A DNA stretch of 64,000 nt from Umbilicaria muhlenbergii. Its lineage: Eukaryota > Ascomycota > Lecanoromycetes > Umbilicariales > Umbilicariaceae. The notes under the pieces are model-generated. The model saw only the letters and a list, made by a program, of their open reading frames with translations. It ran no database searches and was not told the DNA's origin. A program made the translations under genes and the position numbers. The stretch spans positions 1,997,645-2,061,644 of the forward strand of contig KK106986.1 in assembly GCA_000611775.1 (NCBI GenBank), read 5' to 3'. This document shows positions 8,522 through 18,699 of this stretch, in pieces (positions within the stretch are counted from its first letter, which is position 1; every line of letters starts with the position of its first letter).

Positions 8522-9761
8522 TACCGATCCCCTAATACCTTCGCCCGCGTCGTCGGCTTGACGAATAGACCGCTCGATGAGAAAGATGCGGGACTGCCAA
8601 CAAAGAGTGGGAGGTGGGAGTTGTATGCTGGTATGGATATAGTGGAGGGGTCGAGGTTGTGAGGGAGAAGTTGGTTGGGAGGGAGGGGGCGGTTCAAGGG
8701 CGTCGAGAAGGTTACGCATGTTTATTTCGCTGCTGAGTCGTCGTCTGAGTGGCGTCGGTCGTGGGAAGATATGGGCGGGGAAGGGACTGATGGTGGTCTG
8801 GGCAGGGGTAGCGTACACCGAGCACGGCAGCGATTACCAGGAGCTTCAACGTGCCGACGTGGAAATTTTTTGAGAATCCGGTATCAGCGGTCGAGGCGCC
8901 ATGTCCTAAGCCACAGCCCTGAACACTGCAGACTGGTGGAAAGGTTCGAGACGTCCACCCGATCCACTCGCCACAAGCAGCAATTCTCATCACCTCCTCT
9001 TTCACAAACCTACGGTGTCGGGTTCCTCCCCTACATGCCCTGTCACCCACCCCGCCTCGAGACCGCCCCCGAGTCCCTGAGCCCGACACCTCCCAATATT
9101 TTTCACTCCGCAGTACGGCACCATGCATCGCCTCTCGCGCAACAAACCCTGGACCTCCTGCGAGATCCGCCTGCATGCTATCATCGGTTTCGTGCCCAAC
9201 AACAACGCTATGAACCTTGCGCAAGGCCTCGCACTCTTCCTGGCCAATGTACAGGGACGTCGAGGGAAAGGGCGCGGAGGTTTCGTTTCTTGGTAAGCAC
9301 GAGAGCTGGATGACTACGCATACGGATACTAGTTAGGATCTTCTGGCTAGGTCTCATGTTTGTGCTAGTACCCACCCGGAGCTGGTGCTGGAAAGGGCGT
9401 TCAATGTGGCGGACGGGGACTTGGTGATGTGGGTGATGCCTGGCTGGGGATCTGTAGTTATTTCGGTCTTAAGGGGATTGGCCCAACCACCTCAGCCGGG
9501 GCAAAAGCTGTTACTGGGGTGGAGTGGCTGGACAGTCGCTACGGGGATTGGGGGGCCTGGGTTAGGGAGAACGGCCTCAAGCAAGGAGCGTTGGAGGGTA
9601 CGGGTCAGGAGTTTATGAAAGTGATGACAGAGGGTATTACTTTCGATCGGCAGTATGATTTGAGCGCTATAAAGGAGGTCGGACTCCGAGGGAAGGTGAA
9701 CATGGTTGCAGGGTATCATCTGGCATTGGACCGGATGCGGAAGGCAACCCTCATATCCTGA

Positions 9762-9917
9762 TGAAGCATCACAGCTGAAGGCATAGGCAGCTGCTCCGAC
9801 CAGACCGAAGCATAGAACTCCCCACCAAGACCTCCCAAGCCCGAGCCGTCCTCCCACCATCTTCTCCAACTCCCCCCAAGCCAGAGATACCCCCCCACCA
9901 CCGCCCTTATCTCTCTC
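9762..9917. other. Short intergenic spacer
   Basis: A 156-bp C-rich spacer between the reductase pseudogene and secreted family member C, whose 3' ends converge here. Confidence 0.5.
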
Positions 9918-10549
9918 TCACCCCCCACCCCCCTTCCACACCGACACCGCCCCCCTCCCCACCTTATTAACCCCATCCCACACCTCAAACGTCCCCGCCC
10001 CAAAAATCCGTCTCGCCCGCATAAACCCACTCAGCCCCCCGATCGTGGCGCCCATTACCCCCCACGTCATCTGGTGGTTATCCGCATTCATCACACTCAC
10101 TCCGACATTGTAGGCGCTTCCCCCGACGTTCTGTTGCGCGAACGACCATGTTCCGGTCGCGACGAGCCCGTCTCCGTTGGTCAGTAGGTGCGCGAGTATG
10201 CTGTTGTAGGCGTCGTTGAGCATGGGGAGGAGGAGGGTCGAGAGGGAGGAGGTCGTGATTTGGATCGAGAGGTGGGTGGATGTGTGGGGGACTTGCCAGA
10301 TGTATTTGTTGGCGTCGGTGATGGCGCGGCGGAGAGGGGGCGGGGAGTTGCTTGGGTGGGTTAGCAGGTGGGGAGATTGGGGAGGGGGATGACTTGCGTG
10401 AGGGAAGGAGTTGGTGCGGCGTTGAGGGATAGTTGGTCCAGGGGGACGGGGATGGGCGTAGCGAGGGGAATGGGAGTGGGAGAAATGGGAGCGGGAGAGA
10501 CGAGAGTGGCTAGGAGGTAGATGGTGAGGGAGAGGTCGAGCATGTGCAT
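9918..10549 (-). CDS. Small secreted protein, family member C (two exons, GC-AG intron)
   Basis: Exon 1 is 10398-10549, the intron is 10351-10397 (47 nt, GCAAGT...AAG with a GCTAAC branch point) and exon 2 runs down to the stop at 9918, giving 194 aa. No GT donor keeps the frame; the GC donor restores the same phase-2 junction used by members A and B. The signal peptide is clear (MHMLDLSLTIYLLATLVSPA), followed by a Pro-rich spacer. The family core is present (NADNHQMTWGVMGATIGGL, then GAGTFEVWDGVNKVGRG). Both cysteines of A and B are absent; the IWC position reads IWQ. The C-terminus is extended (VSVWKGGGG). Function is unknown. Confidence 0.7.
10351..10397 (-). other. GC-AG intron of secreted family member C
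   Basis: The donor GCAAGT, the CTGCTAAC branch site and the acceptor CCCAAG give a 47-nt intron in phase 2, the position conserved in the two paralogues. GC-AG introns are a known minority class. Confidence 0.75.
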
Positions 10550-11309
10550 GTTTATGCGGTGGCCTCCATCCGCTTGTTCTGTCCTAGCAAGAACGGTGAG
10601 GTTGAGGAGAGGAGTTAGTTGCCTTGATGGTCTGACTATTTTCATAAACGTCTGCCATGCCATTTGGGGCGGCAGAGACCTGGTATGCACGAATGCCGCT
10701 GCCCTGTCCCGTCCGCGCCTCTCCTGGCTTTTGATTTTTGGGCAACTTGGGAATGAGTGGAATGTTTCGCAGTGGGGTTTCTAACACGAGCTTAAAGATT
10801 ACAGCTCAGTAGAACCAATCGGAACGGGTCGGGTTATAGTCTGTCTAGCGTGTACGGCATAGGGAAGTACGCGATTGAAGCGCAGTGCTTGAAACATTCA
10901 ATGCGGATCTTGCAAATATATGCGGCTCTGACTACGTTCTCAGGCATCTCGAACCAATCTTACCGATATCGAATAAGGCTCACACCAGAGATGAGACGTA
11001 ACATTAGATGACCGCAACAAGTGGCGGGTATGAAGTAGAGGAATTCAAGGAACTGTCAGCATCGAAGTGGTAAAGAATAGCACATTATGGAGTAACGTTA
11101 AAAGTGCCGACGACAAAGCACAATACCTCCTACCTTACTATCCGTGCACCCCATCCTGCTCGAAGCTTCCTCCTCGTGAGGATATAAAGGACTCCTCGTC
11201 CGAGAACTGCCGGTCCACCACTCACCTTTACGCCGCACCTGATAATCCCACACCATGATTCATTTCACCGCCTCCAACTCCAGGAACCCCATAAAACTCA
11301 CCCAGTCCC
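10550..11309. other. Intergenic, no gene recognised
   Basis: Separates members C and B. ORFs of up to 87 aa lack motifs. A gaggatataaagg box near 11178 could be a TATA element, but no gene obviously starts from it. Confidence 0.4.
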
Positions 11310-11926
11310 CTACCTCAAAGCCCCTGCGCCAACCTCATGGTTGCCGTCATAGATGGTGAACTTGACCGTTCCAAACGACGCACTCTCCATAAATCCCCTC
11401 AGCGCTATCATCGCCGCTGCCAAAACCCCATACGTCAATTGGTGGTTGTTGGTATTCCAAGTACGGAACGTCAGGCCCTGCGCAGTCGCCCACTGCACGA
11501 TTCCGTTGTTGCCAATGACGCCATCACCTTCGTTGGCGTAGATATGGGCCCACACCTCTGTATATGCCATGCTTAGGATATCGCGCGCCATGGGACCCAT
11601 AGCTGTGTCGAGTATCTGTAGGTACACGTAGGTTTGCGTGCCTGGGGTGCACCAGATTGCGGTGGTGGATGTGCGGCGGGAAGCGAGGGAGGTGGGGAGA
11701 ACTGCGCCGGCATTGAATGTGCTGACGTTGGTGAGTGCCGGTTAGTAATGCGCCATTGACTTGTCGCATCGGGCAAGAGGGGCTCTTACGTCCCAGCTAT
11801 AGTCGTGGGGGAATTAGAGCAGTGTTGGCTCCGAGGAGGTAGAGACGGAAAGCTGACGGGGATTGCTGTGCTAAGAGCGTTAAACTGAAATAATACCAAA
11901 ACAGTGCTTAAGGCAAATGCACGCAT
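11310..11926 (-). CDS. Small secreted protein, family member B (two exons)
   Basis: Exon 1 is 11790-11926, the intron is 11722-11789 (GTAAGA...CAG, 68 nt) and exon 2 is 11310-11721, giving 182 aa. A strong signal peptide is visible (MRAFALSTVLVLFQFNALST). After it come QHCSNS and AIWCTPG, with the two conserved cysteines, and then the core WNTNNHQLTYGVLAAAM and GTVKFTIYDGNHEVGAG. It is closest to member A, with collinear exons of equal first-exon length. It is the best preserved of the three and is probably secreted as a compact disulfide-bonded protein. No named domain is recognised. Confidence 0.82.
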
Positions 11927-12828
11927 TGTGGACCCGGCGTTGCTGTCGGACTTTTTAACTCTTACGTTATCAAGATGAAATAATTGAGACTGTGGGCCTT
12001 GCCACTTTGAGGGCTTCCCACTAGGCGGAAGAAAAGGTCCATATTAATGTAATCAATGCGTTCAACCAGCTAAGCGGCCAGAGAATAAACCAAGGAAAGG
12101 AAACACTCCAGTGGAGCGGAAGATGTGGGTCTCTGTCCGTGAGACTGAGCTTCTTCGGTAATGTCGAGTTTGAAACTTGCGATGTTTCGAAAAGAGCCAC
12201 ACCGGTGGATACGTTTTCTCTAGTCGCCACACTTCTTATGGAATAAGCTGATCGATTGCTCGCGAACGCAATGGTCGAAGAACATGAAATTTCAGAACTC
12301 GAAGCTACAAGAGATGACTCTCTTCCACTCTGTGTTAGTGTGTCGAACGGACAAGGCCATGTCTTGGAATAGTGATGAGCAAAGGCTCGCTCCAATCGTG
12401 TTTCGGTTCCTAACTTCTTCGAACCCGTAAAAGTTCCTCGAAGCAGTGTTGACGAGGAAGAGTACGTGTTCCTCCACGATTAGTCTTACCGTGGATATCC
12501 ATTGGTATGGGTCAGCATAATGCTATCCATCCACTGACATCGTTCTTGTTTTCGTGATACGAATGTTAATCTATGACAGCGTTGCTGGCCCTCTTCTCCG
12601 TGTGTCTTCCGCACCGCGTTCATCTTTCCCACTTCTCTACGCTAACAAGCTTTGCAGCTCTTGTAGTCTTCGCTTTCATCTGAATCCGCGACAAGACTGA
12701 TTACGTTGCCAGCGTTGACGCTTTGACTATGTTCGGGAGCGGGAATAACAATTGCTTGATCTGAGGGTACCCAACGTGGACTATGACCGACAAATGAGTG
12801 ACTGTCGATTGATGTATCTGCATGTTAC
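11927..12828. other. Intergenic, no gene recognised
   Basis: Contains the promoter side of member B. A 124-aa minus-strand ORF at 12021-12395 is Ser-rich without a domain and is probably chance. Confidence 0.4.
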
Positions 12829-13332
12829 TCACTGCCAGAACCTGATCATGTTAAAGGTAGCCTGTAGTATAAGCATCGCGTCTGCTTCCTCTTTCTCAGT
12901 CAAGCTCTCCATGGATTCAAGAAGGAGTCTGGTAAAGTCGCCATCCCTGCCATAATTCACTCGTTGTTCGCAGGTTTCGAAGAACCTTGGATAAAAGCCA
13001 GCGGATTCCCAATCAATGAGGCATAGCGAATCATCCTCCAGCCAAAGGATGTTCAGGGGAGCGATATCTAGGTGGCAAAGAACCAATTTGTATCCTCCAA
13101 GGGCAAGCTTTGCGCTGGCCCCGCGTAATCTACTGTTATAGAATCTCTTGAGTTCTTGAATAGAGTTGATGAGAATTCTGTCGCCTTCTGGCCAAAGAAG
13201 ACCCTGTGAGGTTTCACCGCCTAGTGGTCCGGGAACGCGCCCTGGTATCTTCGCAAAATGGGCAACTGCGTGTGTGACTCGGCGGATGAGCTCCGGGTCT
13301 TCGAGCGGGTTGAGGTGGAAGTGTCGGGCCAA
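12829..13332 (-). pseudogene. APH-family phosphotransferase, C-terminal lobe only
   Basis: About 167 codons carry the C-lobe of a fungal aminoglycoside-phosphotransferase-like kinase: VLCHLDIAPLNILW contains the catalytic loop HxDxxxxN, and CLIDWESAGFYPRFFE contains the metal-binding Asp. Conserved helices follow. The N-lobe (the P-loop-like strands and lysine) is absent. An in-frame stop (TAA) lies seven codons upstream of the first recognisable residue, and I find no upstream exon before the 83-bp element at 13446. Fungal members are mostly uncharacterised small-molecule kinases. It is best read as a 5'-truncated pseudogene; a missed first exon is the alternative. Confidence 0.7.
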
Positions 13333-13445
13333 GAGAATTGTGCGTTAGGAGTACGAGAAAGCCTTGTCTACCTAGTTCTCTTCGGGTGTAGCTAGCACCA
13401 GGCCCGACGTTTACCCTGCAGACTTAGTGACGAGTCACCCAGACC

Positions 13446-13528
13446 AGAAAGGTCGTAAAAACACACTTAGACCACAAAAGTAGCGCCAATAGGAATTGCA
13501 CCTATTGTGTTTTATACGACCTCCAACA
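13446..13528. mobile_element. 83-bp short mobile element, copy 1, with 5-bp target duplication
   Basis: It is identical to 19244-19326 except for one base near 13499. It is flanked directly by agacc on both sides (13441-13445 and 13529-13533). Near its ends are inverted sequences (aggtcgtaaaaacaca and the complement of tgtgttttatacgacct) that would fold into a long hairpin. The class is unknown. Confidence 0.85.
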
Positions 13529-13533
13529 AGACC

Positions 13534-14241
13534 AGCCCCTTAGACCAACCCTCCAGGCCAGCCCCCGAGACCAATCACCCGAAGGGAATTGTTATTCCAG
13601 TGATCACTGCGTCCAAGAAGCTATAGCTTCGAACGAACAAAATGGTGCAAAGAGAGTCAACTCTGTGGGAGCGCAAAGCGCTGAGTTATGTACGTAAAAT
13701 AGGGATTCATAAGGAACCTCGAACTGGAAAATTGCCTTCTTTCAAAACAGAAGTTACATTGACCGACATTTTTCTGGTCACTGTGGTTTTCACTGTTAAC
13801 CTAGCAAGTGCTCGCGAAGAAACATATGAAGAAGCAATTATATCCGACAGTAAAGTCACGACCAACCGCCTTTTCTCCATTTTCCTTTATTCGTTGGGGT
13901 GCTAAGGCGGGCAAGAAAGGGTTCTGGACTCACCGTAGGTGGAGGCTCACCCCAGTCGAATTTTGGTTTTTCAATATTGTGAGGAGGTTCTTCAAGCATA
14001 ACTGGCGGCGAAGGAATGGTCTGTGGGTGTTCCTCTACCGCTTCTTCGACCGGACCATTCTATACAGCCTATTAGCAAAGTGCTGCTGTCCGATACTCTA
14101 GGAATCGAGACCTCATCCTGCGCGAAGTGCTCCGTTCTTGTTTCGTTGTCGAGAAGATATTCCATGAAACTCTCTCTCCGCGGGACAGTTATTTGTACAT
14201 GCTTCGGCCGTCTTTGTGCAGCTATCGCCAAGTCAGTTGCG
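13534..14241. other. Intergenic; possible downstream tail of the dynamin gene
   Basis: A minus-strand frame at about 13880-14050 is acidic and Pro-rich (PPVMLEEPPHNIEKP) and lies just downstream of dynamin on the same strand. An unrecognised intron could join it as a disordered C-terminal tail, but I cannot place one convincingly. Confidence 0.3.
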
Positions 14242-16496
14242 TTACTGGCTTCCCATAGACGATAAAAACTTTGTCACCGCGTGTTTGCAGATACTGGGGT
14301 ACATAGTAGTCATACCAGATGTAGTGCGACCGATGTATCGTTTACATATCTCTGCACCACTCTGCAGCACTGCCAGTTTGCGCGAAAGCCTTTCTCTTTG
14401 ATCTTGATTCTCCTGAGGCTCTGCAGCGATTCTGCTGACGAGCTCAGGCTCCATCTGCACAACGTATGATGGAGTCATGAGGTTAGCGAGATCGGCGATT
14501 AGAACACTTTCCACTGCTTGTACAGCCACGTTGTCGACGAAAGTTTTCAGGGCCACCTTGCAGATCGAGTCAGCCATAGCTTATCATTATAGCCATGTTT
14601 TGACCCGGAAAAATTCACCTTGTAGTAAGCTTCCATACAGTCCAAGACCTCAGAACAGGCATATCGATCCATGTCCGCTTCGTTCTCAGTGGCCAATGTA
14701 GAGATCAAACTCGGCATCAGCGCCCCGATGGTAAAATTTTCTTTTCTCTCGCAGAAGCTGTGGATCTTCTTCGTTATTTCTGCTTTGCGGCGCGCCTTTC
14801 TAGTGTTCTGAACGTTTTCAGTAAAGTAGTGGTTGTATGTGATGGGATGCCCGGTCTTGTACGGCGCCAATAGTTCCGTGATCTTCTGGTCCAATTCCAT
14901 ATACCTCTTCTCCATTAGTGGATACATGAGTTCGTTCAAAAGACAATTCGACGTATAGCCGTCCGTTAAGTTTGCGATGGTGAGATCCAGAAATGCCTGT
15001 GTTGCCTCCCACATGGCACGGATGTGGTTTCGCGCTAGGGTCTCCCACGGCTTGGATTGTTCAAAGAAGAGGTCGCCAACAATCAGGGGACTATACATGC
15101 CTGGAAGCTCTCGACCTCGGCTTCGCTTCAACACCTCCTTGATTTTGTTGATGAACTCGTTTCTCCCAATCAACACCGGACCGATATGTGCATCAGAGTC
15201 CTCGGAAGTCACTATAGCAGTAGGCTTGCTATTGTGGTTTCCTTCAATTATCTGATGTTTGTGACCTTGGGTACGCATCGAACGTGCAAAGTCAAGATTG
15301 ATGTTCTGGACTCTACTGCGCAATCGTTTACTGTAACCCTCTTCCGAGCAAGCATCACCAAAGAACGAATCTTCATAGGTGCCGTCGATTGCTGCCTTGG
15401 TAAGCGATTGGAACGATTGGCTAATTCGTAAGAGAAAAAGACGCTGCTCATCGAGCCTAGCACGGCTGTTACCTAGCTTACTTAATTTTGACTGGCAGTC
15501 CTCGATGTTGGTAGCAATGTCTGCGCTGAGACTGGGAAGCTCAGATTTGATCTGATCAAGTAACACTTTGCTTAGTCGTTTCCTCAAGGCTGAAATGCCG
15601 ACCAAGTTTCGGGGTAGATCCTGCCAAATCCCCTGAGAGAAGAACCTGGTTTCCAACATGTCGCGGGCCTCAGTCGAGAAGTTCCGAGTTTCGTAGTCGC
15701 GATTTCGTAGTACATGCCATCCAAGACGGAACTCAACGTCTTCATTCTTAGCGAGAGCAACGAAGAGGGTTTCGCTCTCAGAGCCCACAGGTAAAGTATC
15801 CGGTTTTGTTATCACCCCCAAGGTTCGAAGGCCCTCCGGATCGACCTCTTTCGCTAGTTTGAGGACGATTTGGTTTGCATAGTCGTTCTTAGCCGATACA
15901 ACCGCGAGTATGATGCTCCGTTGATTCTTCATGTACAAGTGTACTAGGTCCCGCACGAGCTCAACGTCTGCAGTACTTTGTAGCTTATTTTCGGAATGGA
16001 TCAAGCCTGGCAGGTCGACAATGGTCAGATGGGGCCGATCGGGTCCGGATATCTCAACTCGCAGCACATCGCTTGTGAAGGCGCTCGCAGCTGCGGAAGT
16101 GTCCATCGCTTCCTTCGCTTTCTCGATAAGGGAAGGAAACTCCTGTAAATCGGCCAGAGTCTCTCGAAATTCGGACAGTCGTTGGCAATCCGATTCCGAT
16201 CGGCTCTGACTTGGAACAATCGCCACAGATACGTCGGGAACTGAGGTGCGCCGGAGTACTAGCTCCGTTGCGAAGCGGGTACAGAGATTGTCTTTCGTTG
16301 GGAATGGTATACCAGAGATTGCTTCCAAGGCTGAGCTTTTGCCGGATGATTGGTCTCCACACACAATGAGCTGCGGAAGAGGGATGTAATGACTCAAACC
16401 TTGAGATTTGAGGCGATCAATAGCATCTAGAAGGCCTACATCGTCGCTCGAGTGTATAGATTCCAGCGCAATCGTGTTGGAAGACTCAGCTGCCAT
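14242..16496 (-). CDS. Dynamin-family large GTPase
   Basis: Two exons: 14619-16496 and 14242-14556, joined by a 62-nt intron (14557-14618, GTGAAT...AAG with CTGAC), giving 730 aa. I start at the ATG at 16494-16496 (MAAESSNTIALES) because the LLDAIDRLKSQG segment near the family's usual N-terminus follows at once; the frame is open to 16649 without homology. The GTPase domain has GDQSSGKSS (47-55), DLPGL (161) and TKPD (230). The stalk covers about 300-620. The C-terminus is a GTPase effector domain (YYKVALKTFVDNVAVQAVES) that becomes continuous only after splicing. Fungi have several such Vps1/Mx-like paralogues; membrane remodelling is the general role, the exact membrane is not evident. The gene looks functional. 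Confidence 0.93.
14557..14618 (-). other. Intron of the dynamin gene
   Basis: The nearer AG at 14580 would leave the old frame and stop. The AG at 14557 keeps the frame and rejoins the effector domain, with GGCTGACTCG as the branch site. Confidence 0.8.
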
Positions 16497-16890
16497 GGTC
16501 AAGTATACAACTCGCTGTCGCTGCCGATAGGGTTTGAAAAGCTTAGGCAGCAGACCACAATGTGAGCGACCAGTACGGTTAGGATCGATTGTAGAGACCA
16601 AAAGTGTGGACGGTCCCGGACGGACGATCGCGAAAGTTGCGAAAGCCATAGAAGATGTCCTAGGGAGCGGGGTTCGGAGACTCGCCTATCTGCAGGAGAT
16701 CGACTTACGTTGAAAATCTACAAATATGTGCGTGTGCGCTAATTATAGTGAGGGAGAACAAATGAATAATCAAATAAAGCAAACCACCATTGACCGCGTT
16801 GAAAGCTTCGCTCTAAAACAGCGAATATGGAAAGGCATCGTCCAACCATTCCCAACCATTAACCACCTTAATTAACTCTTAATATAATGT
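16497..16890. other. Intergenic between dynamin and the MFS transporter
   Basis: About 390 bp between two minus-strand genes, holding the dynamin promoter and the transporter 3' end. No further gene is seen. Confidence 0.6.
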
Positions 16891-18699
16891 CTAAACAGCC
16901 TGCGTTCCAGAGCCCATGTCTCCTGTACTTTGCATCTCTGAGTCCTTGCGGCCAGCGACACTATCTGCCATCAACATCATCCCCTGATTGTACTTGCTTC
17001 TGGCTCGAAGGCTCGGTCCCCACTTGAACAAAATGAATGGCAATGGCACCATGGCTGCTGAGATGAAGCCGAAGGTGCTTAAAGCCCAGGCACCAGTAAG
17101 GCCTTGGAACACTGCGTAAAGTAAGACGGTCAGCTTTCCATGTTACTAGAGCTTCACAAGGGTTGGAGCTACTGACTTTGTATTATCACAAGTGGAAGCG
17201 CGGCGGCGAGAACCAATCTGAATGAGGCGGCGGCGGTTAGAGCTGAGAGAGTACCGGCGGGTGGGTATGCGTCGAACAGGTAGGGAACTGCGGAGTTCTG
17301 GAAAAACGTCAGTTAGTAAAATAGAACCATCTCCAGTCGATACCGGAGGTAGCTGCATAAAGGTGAACTTACAAGAACAGAAACGTTGCCCCAGACATAG
17401 AGGAAGGTGCCCATGACAGGGCTTGCCCATCTGAACTTTGGACTAGCCGTCCAGCCGATCCAAAAGAGCGAGGCCAATATACCAAACCCACCGATCATAG
17501 CGGGATACAACCGATGTTCCAGGTCGATCATACCATTGTGGCTTCTCTTCAAGAGCCTTGGAGTCGTAAGCCTATCGATGAGAGCACTGGTGAAGCAAGC
17601 CAAAAGAGCGCCAACGATTGCAGCGATAAAAGCCAAACCGACCTTCTGGATGTCGAAGGCGTAAGTTGACTCCAATACAACAGGAACGGTAATAAAGAAG
17701 GAGAAGACGACGGCAAAGTTGAAACCCAGATAGAGACTCGTACCGATGACGATGGGTTCGGTGACTAGCATCTTCAACGGCGTGAACAGAGTGACCTGGA
17801 GCATCTCTTGGAGTGTCTCTCCGCTGCCAGCCTTGGCGAGCTTGACAGGGGGCAGAGAAAGTCGGGATGCTCTTCGTCTCATGATGGATCGTTGATATGT
17901 CTCCGGCATTCCGACACCGAGAAGGTACGCTGCAAGGGCTAGCATCAAGGTGACCCATTGAGTCCATCTCCAGCCTTTCGCCGCCACGACAAAGCCGCCG
18001 ATCAAAGGTCCTGCAAGACACGGAAGCGTATTAGCAACCGAGTAACATTGAAAGGTTTTGGATTGACTCGACAGGAAGCATGACTTACCGGCTGCAGCTC
18101 CAACAAACGACGCCAGGGACAAGAAAGAATAATACGTGACCGTCGTATCCGTGGACCAAACATCGGCAAATGTACCTTCGATCAATACCAGACACGGGCC
18201 ACCGAAGAATCCCGCGAAGAAGCGGCACGCCGCCAGTGTCGCGAAGTTGGGCGATACGCCTGCACCAACGATGAAGAGGCTGAAGATCGGTAGGCTGACC
18301 AGGTAGACTACGGAGCGGCCGAGCCGTTCACTCAGGTGCGGTGTCGTGATGGGCGCAAAGGCGATACCGAGGAGATAGAGGGACAGCCCCAGGATGGTAG
18401 TGGTCATAGATACGTCGAACCGTTTGACTACCTCGGGGATACCGACGGTGTAGCATGTTGCACCGAAAGCGCTGTAGAAGCATTAGTACGGGGGTATGGA
18501 TTGGAAGCTCGAGAAGGAGAGAAACGTACACTACAAAGGCGAAAGCGAATGCGACGGCGGAGACGTAGATTCTTCGGTGGAGTGGCCAATTGAGCGGGTT
18601 GTCGGGGTCGGAGGGAGACATCATGTGGCCGGCGGACATTTCGGTGATTCCTTTCCTGGATTCGTCCATTAGGGTTGTGGAGTGTTCCATTGAGTCCAT
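16891..18699 (-). CDS. MFS transporter, DHA1-like (drug/polyamine:H+ antiporter type)
   Basis: Five exons with introns at 18472-18529, 18011-18088, 17298-17372 and 17112-17176; the spliced frame is 510 aa. The N-terminal cytoplasmic tail contains SPSDPDNPLNWPLHRR, a signature of this fungal subfamily, followed by about 12 hydrophobic helices. A motif-A variant (HLSERLGRSVVYLVSLPIF) lies between helices 2 and 3, and AGPLIGGFVVAAKGWRWTQW matches the helix-5 region. The central loop is basic (RRRASRLSLPP). The last exon ends in a cytoplasmic tail (MFQGLTGAWALSTFGF, then KWGPSLRARSKY). It is a plasma-membrane exporter by family; substrate unknown. All introns are multiples of normal splice borders and no lesion is seen. 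Confidence 0.92.

Larger units (their letters stand above)
7262..9761 (+). pseudogene. PRISE-type (SDR75 extended) NAD(P)-dependent reductase, split by a transposon and frameshifted
   Basis: Ordered fragments match the progesterone-5-beta-reductase/iridoid synthase-like SDR family. At 7286 there is NRGYQAIIFGASGITGW, the nucleotide-binding motif. After the transposon at 7357-8521 the same frame continues with VVGLTNRPL. Then follow KVTHVYFAA (8709), YTEHGSDYQELQRADVE (about 8815), TLQTGGK (8928), IIGFVPNNNAMNLAQGLALF (about 9182), ERAFNVADGDLVMW (9388), CSYFGLKGIGP (about 9453) and FDRQYDLSAIKEVG to DRMRKATLIS at the end. The pieces lie in different frames, with several stops (for example after 8658, 8872 and 9334), so the gene is dead independently of the insertion. 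Intact relatives reduce activated double bonds and are common in secondary metabolism; the original substrate cannot be told. Confidence 0.85.

Noticed and set aside
12021-12395. 124-aa minus-strand ORF as a gene
   Set aside because: Ser-rich, no domain, no supporting splice pattern; probably chance.
13446-13528. Solo LTR of a retrotransposon
   Set aside because: Five-bp duplications would fit, but 83 bp is very short, the ends on the minus strand are TG...CT and not TG...CA, and no internal region is seen.
14580-14618. Shorter 39-nt dynamin intron ending at the first AG
   Set aside because: It keeps the old frame, which stops after about 11 codons, and misses the effector-domain homology; the AG at 14557 restores it.
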